Assembly (NCBI RefSeq): GCF_020921035.1
Contig: NC_063151.1
Span: 26,294,934 to 26,358,933, forward strand
DNA from: Rhodamnia argentea
Lineage: Eukaryota > Streptophyta > Magnoliopsida > Myrtales > Myrtaceae
Reading direction: 5' to 3'
Length of the DNA: 64,000 nt
The position numbers and the translations under genes were made by a program. Positions 59,165 through 64,000 of the stretch are shown piece after piece; positions within the stretch are counted from its first letter, which is position 1, and every line of letters starts with the position of its first letter. Under the pieces are notes generated by a model. That model searched no databases, was not told the DNA's origin, and saw nothing but the letters and a program-made list of their open reading frames with translations.

Positions 59165-59815
59165 GTCCATTCATTTCGTGAAAAACATACATCTTCCAGA
59201 AAAATGTTTTTTGAATTTTTCGACGTTCAGTTCACAGAAAATAAATTATTCAAAGAAAATATTTTCCGTCAATGGAAAAAATACCTTCAAAAGTAGCGCA
59301 AATGATTTCCTTTTTTTGTATAGAGAAAATCGTTTTCTGTAGAGACCAATCTCTCTTTTCTATTTCCTCTATCTACATGTTTCGAGTTTTTTAATAATAT
59401 TTTATTTAAATAGCTTTTCATTTTTATTTTCTTATTTTCTGTCTTTTTCTTTTTTTTCTTTCTATGCCCGACGATGGCCAGCAGCCAAGCAAGCTCAACC
59501 TCGAGCTCGCCAACGATCGGTCGTGATGGAGGAAGCAGGAAAAATAAATAAATAATAAATAATAAATGATAAAAATAAATAATAAATAAAATTCGACTCT
59601 TTTACAAAAAATAAACGAAAAAAGAAAATAAAAAAGGAATTATTAAAAGGAATGCACGGAGAAAAATCAAATTCGATTTTCCATACTAAACAGTAAAAAA
59701 TATTTTTCAGTTCATTTTCGGGTTTCAAGTGAACACAAAAAAATATTGTCATTTTCCTGAAAAAAACTTCCCGAAAAACATTTCTTAAAAACATCACATA
59801 CTTTCACGAAGGAAG
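59165..59815. mobile_element. hAT-like MITE/TIR element
   Basis: The left end GGTCCATTCATTTCGTGAAA with CAGAAAAATGTTTTTTG pairs with the inverted right end CTTCGTGAAAGTATGTGATG with AGAAATGTTTTTCGGGAAGT. The theme (GTTCRTTTCGYGAAAA and GGAAAAT words) matches abundant plant hAT-type MITEs. The interior is A/T-rich with a small GC island at 59465-59525. No ORF of meaning. Confidence 0.55.
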
Positions 59816-60352
59816 TCTTAATAATTCGGGTTTCAATTAGGGCGTGAACATGTCAACTCTAATCTTCTCGATTCCCATCACAACGAACACCTCGTTCGTC
59901 CCGGGGACCCTAACGACACCAATGCAAGAGGGACACAGACGATCCCCGGAACTTTTGACCTATGATTCTTTGCCTAATCTTGAGATTACTCTAATCTTCA
60001 AATGCTTTCGATGTTCACTCCGACCTAAACATTTTTTGTCCTTAAACCGTAGTTGACCTGAAACTCCGAATGTATATTCGTGCGAAGTGTCGAGTGAACA
60101 AGTCTACTTTGTTTCCATTGGGCCACACCTTTCATAATTAATTAAAAAAAAAATTGGAAGATCAGATTGCACATGGGCTGACTAATTCAGCCATTGGTCG
60201 ACTAAAGAGGTCCGAATAATCATTTTTAACTCATCAAGTGAAATGGAATATCGACCTTTCTATCTCTTTGTTAACAAAGCAATTATTCTCAGCGGAAACA
60301 TCTCCTTTTGATAATATTAAGTTAAAGGAGATGGCTCCTCAGGCAGGTGACA
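59816..60352. other. Intergenic spacer
   Basis: No gene or repeat supported. Confidence 0.45.
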
Positions 60353-60361
60353 ATTTGTTGA

Positions 60362-61372
60362 GGGAAAAATTCAAAAAAGGGGCTGAAGTCCTCTTGATTT
60401 TTCAAATAAGGCACCAAAGTGAATTATGTTTCAAATAAGGGCTCGAAGTAATATAGTACGTTTCAATTGAGGCCTGAAGTGGTTATAATGTTTCAAAAAG
60501 GGTCTGGCTTTAAGGGTATTTTCGTTATTTCACATTTTAATTTTTTTTATTATTTTTTTTCTTTTTCTTGATTAAAAAAATATATGCACAGGCGGGAGGG
60601 CTGCCCTCCCGCCTGTGGCCGCCGGCCCGCCGCTGGTGGGGGTCGGCGGGCGCGGCGAGGCCGGCGGGGTCGCCGGCGACCCCGGCGACCCCGGCGGCCC
60701 CGCCGGTCAGAGGCGAGGGCCTCTGGCCCTCGCCAAACCGGGAGAGGGTCGGGCCCTCTCCCGGATCTGGGCGAGGCCGGCGGTCCCCGCCCAGATCGGG
60801 GTCGCCGGCCGTCGCCCGTCGCTGGTGGGGGTCGCCTGGTCAAGGCGACCCCGGCCCAGTCCCGGGCGACGGCCGGCGACCCCGATCTGGGCGGGGACCG
60901 CCGGCCTCGCCCAGATCCGGGAGAGGGCTCGACCCTCTCCCGGTTTTGGCGAGGGCCAGAGGCCTCGCCTCTGACCGGCGGGGCCGCCGGGGTCGCCGGG
61001 GTCGCCGGCGACCCCGCCGGCCTTCGCCGAGCCCGCCGACCCCCACCAGCGGCGGGCCGGTGGCCACAGGCGGGGGCAGCCCTCCCGCCTGTGAACGTAA
61101 ACTTCTTCCTCTGTTTTTTTTTTTTTTTTTTTTTGGAAACAGATAACAAAATTTATAATAAAAAAGAAAAAATTAAATAAGTAAAAAGACTAAAATACCC
61201 TTGAATCAGGCCCTTTTTTGAGATTTTAAGGTCATTTCAAGCCCTTATTTGAAAAGTGTTCACTTACTTTCTATTGAGAAAATATGAGGACTTCTCTTTT
61301 TGAAACAGTATTCACTTAGGGCCCTTATTTGAGAAAACATGAGGACTTCGGGCCCCTTTTTGAATTTTTCCC
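60362..61372. mobile_element. Non-autonomous Mutator-like fold-back element, whole, with 9-bp target duplication
   Basis: Terminal repeats: left GGGAAAAATTCAAAAAAGGG; right, inverted, GGGAAAAATTCAAAAAGGGG. Both sides carry a perfect 9-bp duplication ATTTGTTGA (60353-60361 and 61373-61381), the Mutator-type length. Almost the whole 1011 bp is one imperfect palindrome: the AT-rich arms (GAAGTCCTC, CAAATAAGG words) and the very GC-rich body (about 60590-61095) pair with each other, e.g. GCGGGAGGGCTGCCCTCCCG at the left of the body and the matching GGGGGCAGCCCTCCCGCCTG at the right. The long overlapping frames on both strands of the body are by-products of GC-rich symmetry; none has a transposase. 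Confidence 0.88.
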
Positions 61373-61381
61373 ATTTGTTGA

Positions 61382-63110
61382 TTTTTGAAATGGAAAAGAA
61401 AACCGACAGACTTGTAAATAACCGATAAAGTAAATTGTATGAGTGAGCATGATTTCAGGGTGAAACCTGAAACTTGGTACCGAACAGTGCGGAACATGTC
61501 CAGTTTCGGGTTCCAAATATGCAAGACAAGTTTCGGGTTTCAAAAATTGAGAAACCTATTCCGACGGATAGGTTTCAAGTAGATAGAACCCGAAACCTAC
61601 AATATTACTTGTAATAAATTTTTGTGTTTTTCATAGTATATCACTATAGCATCCAATGACAAGTGTGTAATACGGAACAATAAGTCCGAACCTCCATTTT
61701 CGGCGATATTTATGAATTAGATTTTTACTTCATTAATATTTTATATTTATTCATTTGTCTAAATATGAGTTATGGTCGGTAGATTATAGCAATAAATGAT
61801 GGTCATTAAAAGTGATGATTCAATCATTCAATTAAGAATATAGGCGGAACCTATATAGAACGTGGAATCGACCCCGGAACTTGTGAAATAATTTGTTCCA
61901 AGGTATGGAGAGTAGGTTCTAAGTTCCCAAAAATGATTAATCTTTTTCGACGGGATAGGTTCCGGGTTCCATATGGAACCTCTATGAAACCTAGAATCGC
62001 TCATCTCTAACAAAATTGCACATCGTTTTCCCCTTATTCTCCATCAATTAGTTGAGATGTTAATGTCCGCATAGGTCAAATGCTCGTATGCATTTTAATC
62101 ACAAAATAGATTGCACCTTTCGAGACTTAAAAAATAGGAAGTATCCACGCAGGGTATAATCCTGTGTCGTCTATCTACTTGCGCATGTGAGAGCAATGCG
62201 CATTCTTTTATTCATTTCCTGCATTGAACCAGCAAGAGTTGGGGGTAAGGGGTACATTATCATCAATTATTACACGATTTCTAACATGGTCAGATCTCTT
62301 CATGCCTGGTCAGATCAATTGGTTGGGTGCCAACTTTAGAATTTATTATCTTCACTGTAAATGCGAAGATTTCAAAGCATTCAACAATTGACATAGCGCA
62401 AATTGCTTTTGCACCTCCTCTTCGACAGATGAGCGTTTGTCCCCAAAATTTTTGCACGGCAGTAAACAAATCACATCAAGAATACACATTAAAGAATGTC
62501 GAGCTACGCGAGGGAGCTGGCCCAATTTAAGCTGACAAAGGGTATAATAAACCTACCTCTGGATTTTTCTTTATTTCTTTTGGAGTTTCCAAGTAGACTC
62601 GGATGAAAGATTATTTGCGATTAGTCTAAATACCATTTTTTTTTTGGGAAACAATTTGGTAATATTTCTTTCCAATCATAGTATTTTTCGGGCGATAAGA
62701 AGGGTTAATACTCATCCTTTACCCACATAAAAAAATGTTCCCATCAATTAGACAGACCTGGGAAACGAAATCAGTAGGTACAAGTACGTGAAACCCTAAA
62801 GCACAATAATTGGGGGGAGAGATAGAGGGGATGCAATAGAAATCTTTGAATGCCCCCACATGCCCCGTCAAAGGGTACACGACTCTATGTTTTGGCTTTC
62901 TTCTTCCTTGTTGATTTTTTTTCTCTTTTTTTTTTTTTTGGACCTTTCTTCTGTCTTTAGATAAAAAAAATTAGTTCCAATACATTAGCTTATCTAGTGT
63001 TTAATAGCACAAGATATTACATAAGGAGGGGGAGAAAAAGAAATTCGATGGGATTATGCTACCATCTATTCCGAGTATCTTAATTTTTTGCGTCGAACAT
63101 CATCTCATAA
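61382..63110. other. Intergenic region
   Basis: No gene supported. Some repeated words around GGTTTC/GAAACC (GAAACCTGAAACTTGG, GAACCCGAAACCTA and ACCTATATAGAACGTGGAAT) between 61440 and 62000 suggest another decayed repeat. T run at 62929-62940. Confidence 0.4.
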
Positions 63111-63114
63111 ATGG

Positions 63115-64000
63115 CCAAATCCCCAAAAAAAACTCCAACTTTAACATTTGTAACAATTATATCCAAAACTTTTTTTTGTCTCGTAAAAAATTCTAACTTT
63201 TTTTTGTCCTAATTCTACCCCAAACTTTTACTTTTGTCCATATTCTACCGACCTAGTACCAAATAAAACCCTCAATATTAGCATATGTCCCATTATATCC
63301 AAAAAAAAATTTGTCTCATAAAAAATCTCCAACTTTTACTTTTGTCTCAGTTCTACCAATGTTAACTTTCCGTCCATAATCACCTATAGTTAATCTTACG
63401 TGGTATTTTCACGTCATTAATGAATTACACCTCGGAAAAGGCGACAAGAAAAAATTCTCGAAATTCTCTTATGTTGTTTGCTTCATGTACATATTGCCGG
63501 GAGATACAGAGTCATTCAAGATGATGTGATCAAAAAAATTTCCGTCCATAATCACCTATAGTTAATCTTACGTGGTATTTTCACGTCATTAATGAATTAC
63601 ACATCAGCAAAGCTGGCAAGAAAAAATTTTCGAAATTCTCTTATGTTGTTTGCTTCATGTACATATTGCTGGGAGATATAGAGTCATTCAAGATGACGCG
63701 TTTCGTAATCTCTTCGGCACTCGATAGCTAAAGAACGACTGGGCATGGAGATATTTGGACGAACGATGTGAAATATCGTCGTTTCTGAGACATATTATTT
63801 CTAAATTTTGAAGATTCATGGGTAAGTTTGGCGAGAAATTTAAGCCACATAGGATTAACTAACGGTGCTTATGGACGTAAGGGCGACGGTGGTAGAATTG
63901 TGATAAAGTAAAATTAGGGATTTTGTTTGAAACGACAAAAAGTTTCGGATATAATTAGGACAAATATTAAAATTGAGGGTTTTTTTTTTTTGTATTAAAT
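63115..64000. mobile_element. TIR element with internal tandem repeats, at window edge
   Basis: The left end (about 63120) CCCCAAAAAAAACTCCAACT followed by TTTAACATTTGTAACAATTATATCC pairs with the inverted right end (about 63990-63920) ACCCTCAATTTTAATATTTG and CTAATTATATCC. Inside the left arm, units of about 100 bp (TTTTTGTC..AATTCTACC) recur. The right end lies within 10-20 bp of the window edge, so its boundary is uncertain. Non-coding. Confidence 0.6.
63367..63697. repeat. Tandem duplication, period 172 bp
   Basis: TTTCCGTCCATAATCACCTA begins both copies (63367 and 63539). The two run nearly identical for about 160 bp, through GGTATTTTCACGTCATTAAT and GTCATTCAAGATGA. Differences are few, so the duplication is younger than the surrounding element arms. 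Confidence 0.92.

Noticed and set aside
60550-61180. Several frames of 75-199 codons on both strands, rich in Gly, Arg, Pro and Ala
   Set aside because: They arise from the GC-rich palindromic body of the Mutator-like element. Overlapping frames on both strands are mirror products and none has a protein domain.
1-64000. CRISPR arrays, operons, bacterial-type genes
   Set aside because: None seen. The direct repeats present are microsatellites, tandem duplications or transposon arms, and all genes are plant nuclear genes with introns or plant-type single exons.

Overview
The window is nuclear DNA of a flowering plant, most likely a woody eudicot. Every protein gene is of plant type, is split by GT-AG introns (plus one or two GC-AG introns) and sits in AT-rich DNA full of small inverted-repeat transposons and microsatellites. 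The species cannot be fixed from the sequence; the overall look fits Myrtales such as Eucalyptus, but that is an impression only.

I support nine host genes. In order: an Aux/IAA auxin repressor of the IAA27 type (+, 3963-6181); a single-pass membrane protein with a Rossmann/methyltransferase-like domain (-, 7252-10131); an ASCC1-like protein with a KH domain and a 2H phosphoesterase (LigT/AKAP7-like) domain (+, 12528-20956); an intronless seven-WD40 protein of the JINGUBANG type (-, 22042-23388); a tonoplast aquaporin of the TIP2 type (+, 29582-31050); the chloroplast NDH subunit PNSB3, a 2Fe-2S protein (-, 31991-33772); the ENTH-domain trafficking adaptor MTV1 (+, 35651-40786); a LETM1-like organelle protein (-, 41621-46866); and a seven-helix membrane protein of the IRP/GPR180-TMEM145 type (-, 52134-55366). 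Exon chains were built by eye by matching splice sites and reading phase.

The run ASCC1-like, TIP2, PNSB3, MTV1 matches, from memory, the Arabidopsis chromosome 3 order At3g16230, At3g16240, At3g16250, At3g16270. This looks like a conserved block, with a WD40 gene added here and the tRNase Z gene At3g16260 absent.

The gene-poor parts (1-3.8 kb, 10.2-12.5 kb, 23.5-29.5 kb, 56-64 kb) hold fold-back and terminal-inverted-repeat DNA transposons. The best defined is a 1.0-kb Mutator-like element at 60362-61372 with a perfect 9-bp target duplication and a GC-rich palindromic body. The most unusual is at 58085-58950: a terminal-inverted-repeat element whose body carries three degenerate copies of a B-box zinc-finger coding fragment. 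A small old Copia-like LTR fossil lies in an intron of the ASCC1-like gene, and LINE fragments lie at 50.2-51.2 kb and in MTV1 intron 1.

Three otherwise intact genes (ASCC1-like, MTV1, LETM1-like) each carry one apparent 1-2 nt frameshift at a short base run. Consensus errors are the simplest explanation, but real loss has not been excluded.
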